Source of the DNA: Endocalyx cinctus
Taxonomy: Eukaryota > Ascomycota > Sordariomycetes > Amphisphaeriales > Apiosporaceae
DNA: 64,000 nt
Direction of reading: 5' to 3'
Assembly: GCA_001600455.1 (NCBI GenBank)
Contig: BCKC01000005.1
Coordinates: forward strand, 3,844,001-3,908,000
Every line of letters begins with the position of its first letter. The first letter of the stretch is position 1. The notes under the pieces were generated by a model. It saw only the letters and a program-made list of their open reading frames with translations. It was not told where the DNA came from and did not search any database. Both the position numbers and the translations under genes were made by a program. Positions 1 to 13,396 of this stretch are shown piece by piece.

Positions 1-2809
<2,809 letters not shown>

Positions 2810-4300
2810 ATGGCGGACACGGGTATCGTCGTTAACGTCCTTGGGGTGAGTTGTCATGTTTTCGTCCTTACAACCATGTACTCTAGCGAGAATAAACTAC
2901 GAGGAATGAAGTAGAAACTTATATGCTTCCTTATCTTGCAGACTATCGGAACCGTTTGCTGGTGCGTTCAGATGATTCCCCAGATCTACCAAAACTGGTC
3001 CATTAAAAATACGGATGGATTTCCCAGTTCGATGGTCTTTATTTGGATTGCATGTATGTATACTCTGCCCTTACTGTCGCCTGAATTCTCTCGGGAGAAA
3101 CTAACTTTCCTCTTGAAATCCTCAGCCGAAGTGGCGTTCGGTGCGTATTGCTGGATTCACTCCTACAATATCCCGGTATTGGTTCAACCGCCGTGCTTCA
3201 TAGCTCTAGCCATAATAGTTTGGTGCCAGACGCTTTACTACCATCGGTAAGCTAGTCTCTTCCCGCCAAGTAGCCTGTTTCTCTGGCGTTAACTTCTTGC
3301 TGATCCCTTTTCAACAGTCACATACGGCTCTGGAAGGTTGTCCTGCTTGGGATCCTGAACGCCGTGTTGTGCGGTGCCATTATGACATTACTGATTCTCC
3401 TGATACGAGTAAGCTGGATTTTCTTCCTCATCTTCCTATTCCGCGGCTATCTAACCTAGCGTAAACGAATAGCCCAAGTTCGAAAACGGCTCACAGATAT
3501 CCAGTAATGCCATTGCCATCGTTGCCGCTTTCCTCCTTTCTATCGGTCTCTTACCTCCGTATTGGGAAGCCTGGAAACGGAGGGGTCGGGTTATCGGGAT
3601 GAGTTTCATATTCCTGAGCATAGACTTGACCGGTACTATATTCTCGCTTGTCTCCGTTTGTGAGTCTTTCTATATTCAACTTTGGAACCTTCTCAATCAA
3701 AATTGTCTTTGACATTTGTGCTCATTTAATTTTCTATCAGGCCTTGAAAATAAGGTCGACGCCGAAGGCCTTTCGCTGTTCATCATCATGTAAGCCCCCC
3801 CCTCTCTCTCTCCTCGGAAACTCACCTATATCTTCTCTTCTTCGTCGCTGACAGGTTGCAGAATAGCCTTAGAACTGGGCATCTTCCTGACCCACCTCAT
3901 CTGGATCATTCTCACGCGCGAAGTCCGAAAGGCCGCGAAGAAGGAGAATAAGACATTTGACGACCTGATCCTAGAACATAAGCGCAAAGGTATACCGTTT
4001 AAGTTCTCCGAGCGCGAGGACGTCGTTCCTGGATGGCTGTCGTTCCTTACTTCGGAGTGGAGACGATGCCCGTTGTTGGCATCCGCGAAGGATGCCGAAA
4101 TGGGTCAGCTTCGCCGCGACAGTAAAAGTACCATCGTCGGTCACGGATTCGCAAGTAACAATACTTTCATGGGGAAAAAAGAAAAGGGTGACGAATTTCA
4201 AGATGATAGTAGTGATATCTCGAAAAAAGATGGTCACTACACGACTACAATTACCGTCGTGCCAGATTCATCTCTCAATCGCGATAACCCAGAAAATTGA
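2810..4300 (+). CDS. PQ-loop repeat seven-TM protein
   Basis: Predicted 344-residue membrane protein assembled from seven exons: 2810-2845, 2942-3053, 3126-3246, 3318-3408, 3473-3659, 3741-3789 and 3862-4300; the frame closes exactly. Two PQ-loop motifs are visible: MIPQIYQNW near residue 25 and LLPPYWEAWKRRG in the second half, each followed by a hydrophobic helix, as expected for the 3+1+3 TM topology of this family. Known members are lysosomal/vacuolar amino-acid exporters (Ypq/PQLC2), cystinosin or MPDU1, but the substrate cannot be read here. The C-terminal ~100 residues are hydrophilic, Ser/Lys/Asp-rich and probably cytosolic. At the last intron two acceptor AGs lie 10 nt apart; only the second (TTGCAG) keeps the frame open. 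The next gene is convergent, 273 bp downstream. Confidence 0.85.
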
Positions 4301-4573
4301 TTTTAGTGGAATATCGCAATAATTTTTCAGTGACGAAAATAGATATGTACCTATTCCACTCTTTTCTTCGCCATACTTTATCACATAGTATTATAAATCA
4401 GGACTCGAATACGCCTTCACACCTCAGAATCAATATGTGTATACATTATTACACCTACATTACAATTTGTCAATCGCCTTTACTATCGCACAAACCAACT
4501 ACTCCGAACTTCAAGCGAACTCGTTTCTTCGCTCATTTATCTAAGTGAGCCCATTTCATTAACGGCACTTATC

Positions 4574-5867
4574 TCACGCCACCGTGGGTTCCTTCCCCTG
4601 CGTCTTCAGATCTTGACCTTTTCCGCCGTACTCGGGAGGTAGCATGTCGCCCAAGCCGGCGAGTTTAGTGGAATTAGCGGTGAACTCTTTCGCCAGGTTT
4701 CCGCCGTTGGACATGGGATGGAATTTCTTGACGGTCTTGGCGGCGACGAAGAGCTTGATGAAAGTATACATGAAGCCCATGATGGCGGGCACGTTGACAA
4801 AAAATTTCTCCTTCAGCAGCTCCGGGTACGCGTTGGCGAAAACCTTGATCGTCTCCGTGCTCGCCGTCTTTACTTGGGGACTCTGACGGAGGAAGCTGAT
4901 AGTCTTATAATCGTGAACCTGGAAGATCTTGTACGGGTCGTATTCGACCGTGATGGGTTGCGTGGCGCTAGAGAGGTCCAGCTCTAGCACGGCCATCTCC
5001 ATGAGTGCAGTTCGCCAACCGATGAATCTAGATAGATGGGACAGTCAGCGTGCGATTTTTGAACTTATACTCAAAAAGTTGGGATGGGAATTAAAGGTTT
5101 ATATGTTAAAAGGCTTAATAAATCTGATCGTTTCGTAAAAGTTAAGGAACGTACGGGAATGTCGCATCAAGTTTAAGTAAGTACATTGAATATCAAAAGC
5201 ATAGTGTAATAGCGTGTGACTTCATAAAATTGGGAAGGAGTTGAGTGAAAACTTACTCTTGGAGGTCACCGAAAGTCTCGTCGATAGACTTAACATTACC
5301 GTAGATGTTCCACGTGAAAATCTCCCTTGACTCGGGATTTTTACCGTCGTCACCGTCAGACTTGTACGTAGTGACATAACCTAGACCCGAGAACTTGGCC
5401 TGACTGAAAGTCTGCTTGACAAGGTCGAGCGGCTTCGTCTTCTCTCTCCAATCCAGAGTCTTAGTCAGCTGATCCCGGGCCTTAATTACGTCGCCGTCGT
5501 TGGCATTCATATATTTCTGTAGTACAATCTGCGACGGGATATGGGTCGATGGGTCGGACAAGGTTACGCCCCAGATCTCTTTGTGGTTATGTTTCTGGGC
5601 CGTAAGCCAGAGCTCCCGTAAAGGAGTGGACGGCTCATCAGGTTTGGGGGCCGGCTCTGATTCAGCGGCGGGAGCAGCTGCAGGCTCTTCTGGCGCCTTT
5701 TCTTCCGATTTTTGTTCGATGGTCTTTACCTCGGTTGCATTTGAGGTTACTGCCGGGGTCTCCGTCTCTATCTTTGTATTTGTTTCTTCTACTTTTGGGG
5801 TAGATACAGGAGCAGCAACGACGGGTGCGGTCTCTGCCGTTTGACTAGGTGGTTCCGTTTCAGTCAT
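4574..5867 (-). CDS. sfh5: SFH5-like phosphatidylinositol transfer protein (CRAL-TRIO)
   Basis: Sec14-homologue of the Sfh5 class, 354 residues. Exon 1 is 5257-5867, the intron 5028-5256, exon 2 4574-5027. Residues 1-~85 are a low-complexity Thr/Glu/Pro/Ala-rich leader, common in filamentous-fungal Sfh5. The CRAL-TRIO N-lobe follows (SQIVLQKYMNANDGDVIKA), then the lipid-binding fold, including FIGWRTALMEMA at the exon junction and AKTVKKFHPMSN near the end. Members act at the ER, plasma membrane or cytosol in phosphoinositide handling, and yeast Sfh5 is described as a haem protein. The His-x-Tyr pair I associate from memory with the yeast haem site is present here as H242-D-Y244. A 23-T homopolymer lies just upstream of the start. 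Convergent with the PQ-loop gene. Confidence 0.92.
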
Positions 5868-6471
5868 TTTGCCTGTTTGATCTTTTTTTTTTTTTTTTTT
5901 TTTTTAGAAAAAATAAAATAAAAATAAAAAATAAGAATCAAATGATTTGAGCAGAGCGATTTTGTTATTCAGAGTAAAAGCATGTATTAAAAGAACTTGA
6001 ATGAATGAAGGAGAGAGTACTGTCTGTTCCCGTGTCATGTCGGAAATATAAAGGGACCTTTGGGACATTACATTGTGGGGCATCTCTGATAACTCAATAC
6101 AGCTCGTTTTATACATTTTTGAAGAATCTTGGTTCGACCGTCCACTGGTATTTCCGGTTAATTATATATCCCATATTTCTAACTTCAAAGTTCTTACTTC
6201 ATACCTAAGTACCTAGGTAGGTACTTGAGTACTTAAGTAATTAATACGAACAGCTTCAGCTCAAATTAAAATCAAGACATTGACAATATATATACCCTAT
6301 CGGAATAAATACAGATATACATATCTACGTATGAGCCATACTGTAAATATACTACTTATAAATACTTAATACTTAATCATCGTCATCTAGATTCGACTAC
6401 AATATCGAAATCTTGGATTTCACCGTGTCGAGATGTAGTCTTATAAGATTAGATGATCCACAAAGAACATC
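5868..6471. other. Intergenic, divergent promoters of SFH5 and NPR2
   Basis: Holds a 23-T run at 5883-5905, only 16 nt upstream of the SFH5 start codon, and a TACCTAGGTA/CTTAAG word cluster at 6203-6243. No convincing gene or RNA. Confidence 0.6.
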
Positions 6472-8244
6472 ATGATCCAGGGAATCTTCTACGCCCGATT
6501 CTTGCCTCGGGAGGGTATATTAAACCCCCTTTTTTCTACCTAGGTAACTCTAATCAAACTAATAATAAACATTCATAGGTACCAAAATTGTGGCTCAGTC
6601 ACCTCCAGGCTGTATAGTGGCGACTACCTATACACCGCATCTCAAACCGCCTCTGGTCGACTTTGACATCATCCAGGAGTATATCATCCCGCGCAAGGGG
6701 TTTTTTAATCGGTTTATCACAGTCAACTCCCCGGATGGCAAATATAGTGTCCTCGGGTTTCCCGTCTCCATCCCGGACGAGCGCTACCACCGGAATGAGT
6801 TCATCTTTAATTTCGGCCTCGTAATCGAATCTTACATAGATCAGATCCCCTACGAGAAGCTGGTTCGTCGTCTTGCCGTCACCTTTGCCGAGATGGAGCG
6901 TCAGAATGGCTATCTAAGCACCGACGACGCTATCGCAGAAAGGTCCGCTAACCCTGCTACTCCGTCCCCCGACCTTAATGGTAGGAGACCCATCGAGAGT
7001 TTATTAGAGATTGTTAAGGAGGATTTGAACAATTATGGAGAGTGCATGATACCCGTTGGTGAGATTTTATTATTATTATTATTTTACATCTGCGCTTCCC
7101 CACATCGTCCGGAGATTGTCGATAGCTAATTATGTTCACAGATGAGGCTAATACTCTCAACATGAAATTATTCCCCTACAACCCACCTCCGGCGGCCGTT
7201 CGGGGCTGGCATGTACCCGTTCCCAAGATGAAGCTAGGCGAGATGGTCGATCCGACGTGGGATTTAACGCTGCAGCGCATCATCCCACACATCGATGGGG
7301 TCAACGATGTGCGCCGGATCGCCTGGCTAGCCGACGTTTCCCTCGAATTAGCCCAGTGCGCCTTGCAGCACCTTTTATTTTACGACACAATTTTACTCTT
7401 AGACATGTTCTTCTTCGGGAGCTGCTACGCCCCGCGACCGGGAATCCACGACTTTATCGCTAATAGGCAGGGTCTCGTTAACGAGTGCGCCGCTTACGCT
7501 TGTGTCACCAAACTAGGATCGGGTGGGGGAGAAAATGATATCTCTGCCCCCGGAGCTGGTGCGGGAATCCTATATAGTAACAGCATTCCTACTACCGCCA
7601 ATAACGGAGGAGGCGGCAGCAGTAACACCGGCAAGAATTTTCTGTCGGTTAACCACCCCAACATCACCGCTTCCTCGAACGTCTCGATTACCAATACCAA
7701 TTCTAACATGATAACACCCCGGTACGCCGTTGGATCTTCTAGTTCGGGAACAGATCCTGCCCGCATATCCAACTATCAACTAATCAAGCTGATGACGACG
7801 TTCTGCGTGGGACGGAGCGTGATGGAGTGGATCAAACTCCATCAAGACGCCGGATTCGACGTGCTGCGACACGTGGACGTGCGGCGACTCGTGCAGTTCG
7901 GGGTCATCAAGGGTTTGCTGTATCGGGTGCACAAATATGTAGTCTCGAAGCAATACCTGACGCAACTTGCCACGGGGCGCCGCGTTGTCGGCCCCAATCC
8001 CATACTCGTTCCCAAAAATCCGGACGGAGACGAGGAAAAGGCACATGGTGATTTAGAAGTGGGAGGAAGAAGTGGTGTAGGCGGACTCAAGAAACTGCGG
8101 GGACAACCGTGCCTCGGTTACGCTGATGGTACGCACTGCTTCGATCAGATGATCACCGAGCTTAATGTGACCGACACCGAGCTCATGCACGACCTCAAAG
8201 CCTATCAGGTTCAACAAGCCGATTTTACTATCTTTTATCGATAA
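6472..8244 (+). CDS. npr2: Nitrogen permease regulator 2 (SEACIT/GATOR1 subunit)
   Basis: 541-residue NPR2/NPRL2 protein. With Npr3 and Iml1 it forms SEACIT (GATOR1), the GTPase-activating complex that restrains TORC1 at the vacuole under amino-acid limitation. Exons are 6472-6514, 6579-7058 and 7142-8244. The tiny first exon supplies the hallmark N-terminus (MIQGIFYARFLPREG), missed if only long ORFs are read. The conserved RFITVNSPDGKYSVLGFPV and the following ERYHRNEFIFNFG identify the longin-type domain, and ECMIPVDEANTLNMKLFP bridges the second splice. Between residues ~300 and 370 there is a Gly/Asn/Ser/Thr-rich insertion typical of filamentous fungi. The C-terminus (DGTHCFDQMITEL) is the winged-helix end of the family. 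The first intron starts with GTATAT and ends with CATAG. Confidence 0.95.
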
Positions 8245-8803
8245 ATTGCCCTTCTCTGTATAGTTCATTTTAAATGCCACCTCCAAGACATGAAGCTGGG
8301 CTGGTGATGTGCCTAGTGGGGTTTATACTCAAATTGATTATTATTCTATACCTACTTAAGTAGGTAATAGGTGAGATATTGGATGTTTCTTGCTTTGTTA
8401 TTTTTTTTCCTAGCTTTGAACGTAAATACTATTGGTACAAACGTAGACAGACATATAAACATTGTCATAACTGAGGTGGAGTAGAGGTACAATATTGTTA
8501 CAGATATCATGTGTAATTAGTGGGTAAAAGGTAGTGCTCAGTTCGTTCATACAACCTGTTTTTCCTTGTTTCTCTCTTTTGCGCCAACAGAGACCTTACA
8601 CAATTCGTCCTTGCCGGGAAAACCACGAGGCTGCTTCGGATGTAACCTCCGTCCAAATATCTTCAAATTCATCGTCCGTTATTCCTTTTTGAGGCTGAGG
8701 CTAATGTAGGGGATGACTTTCTGTCCCTGTCATCAGGTAATTTGAGACGGTGACTCGTTTCCTTTTGTGGCAATCCTTCAATTTCTCCATCGAATCGAAA
8801 TTT
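8245..8803. other. Convergent 3' intergenic region
   Basis: Lies between the stop codons of NPR2 and the mitochondrial TyrRS. One CTACTTAAGTAGG palindromic word occurs near 8350. Nothing else is recognised; it must hold both polyadenylation regions. Confidence 0.6.
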
Positions 8804-10654
8804 TTACGAATCCAAAGTTTTCTCGAAGGGCTTATTGGAGTCCTTCACACTATTCGGACCCCGCGGCGGCCTGATGTCCCTTCTTGACAGGCCCAACTCC
8901 TTCAAGGCTTCAATGACTCGCCGTGACTTGCCGGAGCCAGGTTCACCCTGATACTTGCGTCCACTCTTGACCCATTCCTCGTCGCTTACCAGCTTGATGA
9001 CGCGAACGAAATGTTTGCCACGACGCAGGATCAATATTTTATCATCTATTAGATATTTTGGAGTATCTTCCTTGAACCAGTGCTTGAAGGGATGCCAGCT
9101 AACCGCAGCCTCGTGTAGCTTGGAGGTGCCTGAGGATGATGCTACGTACACGCCCTTGGCTGCTATCAGGCGGTGTGCCTCGGTCCTACTCCCAGCCAAA
9201 TTCGAGGCGTAGAGGATGCTAGACTGGGTACCTTCGAGGATAAGTGACCTGGGAAGTTCCATGTCGGTTTTAAACCGGTTAGCGTTTGCCACGGACGCAT
9301 TTTGCGTGTAATTGGTGATTTCCTCGTGTGGGTGGCTCTCCGCTGACTCTGGTTGTCTTAGACCCCGTCCAAATAAGGCGAGGTGTCGAGCGCGGGTTGC
9401 GTCCGCTTCTTCCAGAGAGTGTACTAGGGCGATGACCTCGTAAGCGAGGGCGTGCTGGGCGGGGCGTTTGGATGGATCCAGTTCTTGTTCTTTCATGATA
9501 TCCCGAATTTTGTTTACGGGTAAGAAGGTGAGAAGTTTCAGCAAATTTTCCACGTCAGCATCCGGGCGCCGCATGAAGTAAGCGTAGAGGTCAACTGGAC
9601 TAGTCATAAAGGGATCGAGCCAGACGGCGTTACCAGAGCTCTTGCCGAATTTAACGCCAGAAGAGTCGGTGAGGAGGGGAACGGTAAAGCCGAAAGGTTC
9701 GTTCTCGATCGTAGGTGGGCGTCTAGCTTGAGGATCAGGCTCGTGATCGCGGAGATATTTCACGGTCTCGATACCAGAAATAATGTTACCAAATTGGTCG
9801 GAACCTCCTATCTGCACCTGTACGCTTAAACGTTTGGGAAAACTGGTCTGTTCGAACATATGCCACCAATCCCAGGCCTGTAAAACCGGATACAGGAACT
9901 CGGCGACGGACATGCCATCTCCCTCACTCATTTTTCTCTTAACTGTCTCACGCGACAACATGGGACCCATGCGCATGCCAACCAAGAGACGCCGTACGAA
10001 GGTTATTAAATTCAGCGAGGTATACCATTGGCTGTTGTTAAGGAGGGCACGACTCCAAGCCCAATCTTTTTCGTAATCGAACCGGCGAGCTTGGCGTTCA
10101 ACGTTCTGCCATATGCGCTTCAGCTGAATATGAAGTTTATTGATATTCGTTGTTAGTTCACCCTTTCCAAAGGGGTCTCTGGATTTCAAGCGGCCGGTAG
10201 GATCCCCTACGGAAGCGGTAACACCACCGAGGACGGTAACGGCTCTGAAACCGTGTATATACCACCAAAATACGGCCATGAGGGGAAGGAGATGCCCGAC
10301 GTGTAAAGAGGAGGAGGTAGGGTCGATCCCGACGTAAGCGCCTACCCTTTCTCGTAACATAACCTCTCGAAGATCTTTTTCATTACCAGCGATATCTTTT
10401 ATATAGCCGCGCTCTTTTAATTTATCCCACAAATGTTGTTCTTTTCCGGATTCTATCAGAGCGCGTTTCGCAGCCCATTCATCTTTATACAACTGCATCT
10501 TATCCCATTGACGTGTGCTAGCTAGTTCTCGTGTTAAAATTCTTCGAGCGGCGTAACATCGACGACAAGTGATAGGCTGCAAAAGGACATGACGACTTAA
10601 AATATTCCTAGCGGGTGTGGCATTAATGCCCGCAAGGAGGGTTTTCGATGACAT
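8804..10654 (-). CDS. cyt-18: Mitochondrial tyrosyl-tRNA synthetase (CYT-18 type)
   Basis: Intronless 616-residue class I aminoacyl-tRNA synthetase that charges mitochondrial tRNA-Tyr. The N-terminal ~45 residues are Arg/Ser/Ala-rich with almost no acidic residues, as expected for a mitochondrial presequence. The HIGH motif is HVGH at 118-121 and the KMSKS equivalent is KFGKSS at 335-340. GGSDQFGN at 283-290 is the tyrosine-binding signature, and an S4-like C-terminal domain follows (residues ~455-570: SRTEAHRLIAAKGVYV and DDKILILRRGKHF). In Neurospora and relatives the orthologue (CYT-18) also splices mitochondrial group I introns through an N-terminal extension; residues 45-100 here form a comparable helix-rich extension, so dual function is plausible but not shown. 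Convergent with NPR2. Confidence 0.95.
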   Translation of the reverse strand: MSSKTLLAGINATPARNILSRHVLLQPITCRRCYAARRILTRELASTRQWDKMQLYKDEWAAKRALIESGKEQHLWDKLKERGYIKDIAGNEKDLREVMLRERVGAYVGIDPTSSSLHVGHLLPLMAVFWWYIHGFRAVTVLGGVTASVGDPTGRLKSRDPFGKGELTTNINKLHIQLKRIWQNVERQARRFDYEKDWAWSRALLNNSQWYTSLNLITFVRRLLVGMRMGPMLSRETVKRKMSEGDGMSVAEFLYPVLQAWDWWHMFEQTSFPKRLSVQVQIGGSDQFGNIISGIETVKYLRDHEPDPQARRPPTIENEPFGFTVPLLTDSSGVKFGKSSGNAVWLDPFMTSPVDLYAYFMRRPDADVENLLKLLTFLPVNKIRDIMKEQELDPSKRPAQHALAYEVIALVHSLEEADATRARHLALFGRGLRQPESAESHPHEEITNYTQNASVANANRFKTDMELPRSLILEGTQSSILYASNLAGSRTEAHRLIAAKGVYVASSSGTSKLHEAAVSWHPFKHWFKEDTPKYLIDDKILILRRGKHFVRVIKLVSDEEWVKSGRKYQGEPGSGKSRRVIEALKELGLSRRDIRPPRGPNSVKDSNKPFEKTLDS

Positions 10655-10896
10655 TGTAAGGTACGTATGGGATATTTGAGAAGGGTATAGAGAGAAAGGG
10701 AGAAAAAAAAAGAAAAGAAAAGATAAAAATCAAGGCTTTATTTCTCGAGCCTCTAAGCTCCCAATTTCATGGTACCGAATCACATATATAAAGTAGATAG
10801 AATATCTATTTTGACAAGAATAAGTATGCGAATGAAAGGGTTTCTACAAGACCATATGGAGGAATTGACGATAATAACGAAAGGCTAATCGATAAG

Positions 10897-10901
<5 letters not shown>

Positions 10902-10928
<27 letters not shown>
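10902..10928. repeat. A27 homopolymer
   Basis: Uninterrupted run of 27 A, about 250 nt upstream of the TyrRS start (T-run on the coding strand). One of about a dozen A/T homopolymers of 17-30 nt in this window. Confidence 0.9.
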
Positions 10929-10930
<2 letters not shown>

Positions 10931-11210
10931 TAGATAAGAGAAGATAAGACAATCAATTAACTACTGTGTACTCCGTAGTAGAGTATGTACGTATGTATCA
11001 ACCTAGCAGCCCCTCAGCCCCTCGGGCCCCTGTAGGTTAGACACCGTTATAGGATTGGTACTTGTTATTTACTTATTTAAGTATGCGTACATATACTCCG
11101 TAATCCGTACTCCGCATGTAAATAGTGTACCTCTATAAAGGGATTCTCTAGCCACTTACGGGCATGCCACATGCATCCGGTTATCCTATTCAGCCACATT
11201 AAAATGTCAA

Positions 11211-11215
11211 CCAAT
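11211..11215 (+). promoter_or_regulatory. CCAAT box upstream of SDH4
   Basis: A CCAAT element (context TCAACCAATGAAA) lies 218 nt upstream of the SDH4 start. Respiratory genes in fungi are commonly bound by the HAP/CBC complex at CCAAT. This is a single five-base match in AT-rich DNA, so the assignment is only suggestive. Confidence 0.25.
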
Positions 11216-11432
11216 GAAAATGTATGTATTTGTCCTCGGCAATTATCGCCTTTTACTATTCCGTTACAAGCATCCCGTCACCACCATCAATCAATTAATG
11301 AATCCTTTACTCAAACCTGAGATATTTCTCAATATCCATCTCCGATAAAAAAAAGAAAAAAGAAAAGAAAACGTAGCAAATTTAGATATTTCAGTTGCCA
11401 ATTGCGTGAGGCAATTGGTACTTGCTTTCGAT

Positions 11433-12115
11433 ATGGCTTCCTCTATAACGAGACCTACCGCTATGCTCCTTCGCAAAACAGCACTCGCCGCATCTACTCG
11501 ACCTGTCGCTGCTTTCCACGTATCTAGCCGAAGAAACTTATTACCCGCTGGAGCCCGTATGTTGAATCCCCCACTGCTATCATTGGTATAAAGTGGGTGT
11601 ATAAATGGCCAAAGGACAGTTACTAACCTGCTTATCCTTTACAGAGGTTGTCAAAGGAACTGGTACGTGTATCTATGGAAATAACTCTTTCACATGTCTA
11701 TGGCCTTTGTAGGGTATTGCTAGGGCGGACGGAAAACTTACCTCGGAGAAAAAAAAAAACAGTAAACGATGCCGCCCCCGTTCCGGATCCTACTCCCGTT
11801 CACGGTTCCTACCACTGGACCTTTGAGCGCCTCGTCGCCGCTGGCTTGGTACCTTTGACCGTCGCCCCTTTCGCCGCCGGTTCGTTGAACCCGACAACCG
11901 ATGCCGTCTTGTGCGGCCTGCTGCTCGTTCACAGCCACGTCGGTTTCCAATCTATCATCACCGATTACGTACCCACATACCGATTCCCCAAGGCCAACAA
12001 GGCCGTCGGTTGGGGTCTTAACCTCGCCACGCTTCTCGTCGGAGTCGGCCTGTACGAGTACGAGACGAACGATGTCGGCGTCACCGAGACCATCAAGAGA
12101 GTATGGAAGGCTTAA
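11433..12115 (+). CDS. sdh4: Succinate dehydrogenase membrane anchor subunit CybS (SDH4)
   Basis: 164-residue small cytochrome b subunit of complex II in the inner mitochondrial membrane, contributing to haem and ubiquinone binding. Exons are 11433-11556, an 18-nt micro-exon 11645-11662, and 11763-12115; the frame closes exactly. The leader (MASSITRPTAMLLRKTALAA) is Arg-rich and serves as presequence. The family hallmark HGSYHWTFERLVAAGLVPLT opens the first helix, and LLLVHSHVGFQSIITDYVP holds the His of the haem pocket and the Asp-Tyr of the quinone site. The micro-exon encodes the QVVKGT that homologues carry before VNDP, which argues that it is real. Intron 2 ends in a long A run directly before its CAG. 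The upstream in-frame Met at 11406 is less likely because it puts an acidic residue in the presequence. Confidence 0.93.
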
Positions 12116-13396
12116 AATGGTGTGTGATGAGATAGAAAGAAAAAATAATATTGCTATTATGGTCCTATCGGTAGTGCTTGATGGGAACTGGATTACGTGC
12201 TGTGCAAGCATGGTCTTGGAGAGTCGTGGTATTGGGGAAAGGGGGTGCCACGATGCGATGTAACAATATTGCTTAACACTTATCGGAATGAGGGCTATTT
12301 TGATAAAAGAGAAGTTTCAGTCCATAGTGCTACGAGTTTACCATGCGTCCATCTCATTGTGATGTATAGGAATATATTTACAGACGTGTTCAAACTTGGG
12401 GTCGTCTCTAAAGGCATAAGATAGCATGACCCATCTTTGGAAGTTTTTAGCATTTGCCCCGAACCTGTCCCAAAGCGTCCCCCTACAGCACCTCTTCATC
12501 TTCAAAAATCAAACCTATCTTCCCCTCCCCATCTAACAATAAACTCTGCGATTCACAAGGCCTTCATCGAGCCTGCGTTGAAGGGAATATTCATAAAGCC
12601 GAAATCCCTACGCCGCAAATTTTCAGCGGCGGATACAAAGTCCCTTCTTCAAATGGCGTAAATATTGCGTATTTAACTCTATAGAGTATGACGTAGGGTG
12701 TCCTAGCAACATCCGCTGTTCTCAAGTTTTTCACGGCGCGGTTGCGAGACTCGGAATTTTCGGACAACGGTGACAGTAGCCAAGTGTTATTTCCTGGTAA
12801 AAATATGACTCCAACCACTCGCACGCGTACGAGCCATTTAGTATCATTGTCAGAATCCCGTTTTCTTTTTCTTCGTCACATACAATGGCACACGAAGGAT
12901 GTCCCTGAGTTCAATAGTGACGAGGTTAATTCCCGGTAGCAAAAGTCCGCCATGCGATGTCAAGGCATTCCTCGTACAACACCATATCTTTATGCGAGCC
13001 GGGGAGACGATCTATGAGCGAGAGCAAAGAACGATCTATTTGAGATTTGGCTGTATTGGTCATGAATGGTATAATGCGTTGAAAAAGCTTCACGGAAAAA
13101 TTGACTGTATAAACGTACATAGCCTTGGTTGTATATACGGATATCAAATCAAGGCAAGCCAATACTTCAGTATTAAATAATGATGCTCATCGTATTTCTA
13201 TCCTACCCCTTCGATGCATTTCGACAACAACAAGGAAAAAAAAAAAAAAAAAGTTCGCTTGTGGTATCATAATACATGCTTTCCTCACATTGTAATGCAA
13301 AGTCGTTCACGACGGCACCTTTCAAACCATGCTATCAAAAGATCGTTGTTCCGATCCAATCCCTAGAGACACTCTTCCTTGCAAGACTTTATTTAT
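12116..13396. other. Intergenic, no gene recognised
   Basis: Lies downstream of both SDH4 (rightward) and the methyltransferase (leftward). It holds several short overlapping frames of 65-93 codons on both strands with no family resemblance or consistent codon bias, and a 17-A run near 13236. I see no RNA gene. Confidence 0.55.

Larger units (their letters stand above)
10655..11432. other. Intergenic, divergent promoters of TyrRS and SDH4
   Basis: Contains a 27-A homopolymer (10902-10928), TACTCCGTA-type words at 10968-10980 and 11093-11118, and a CCAAT box at 11211. No gene is recognised. Both flanking genes encode mitochondrial proteins. Confidence 0.6.

Noticed and set aside
11738..12211. 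157-codon minus-strand frame over SDH4
   Set aside because: It is the antisense shadow of the SDH4 exon, whose product is clearly identified on the plus strand.
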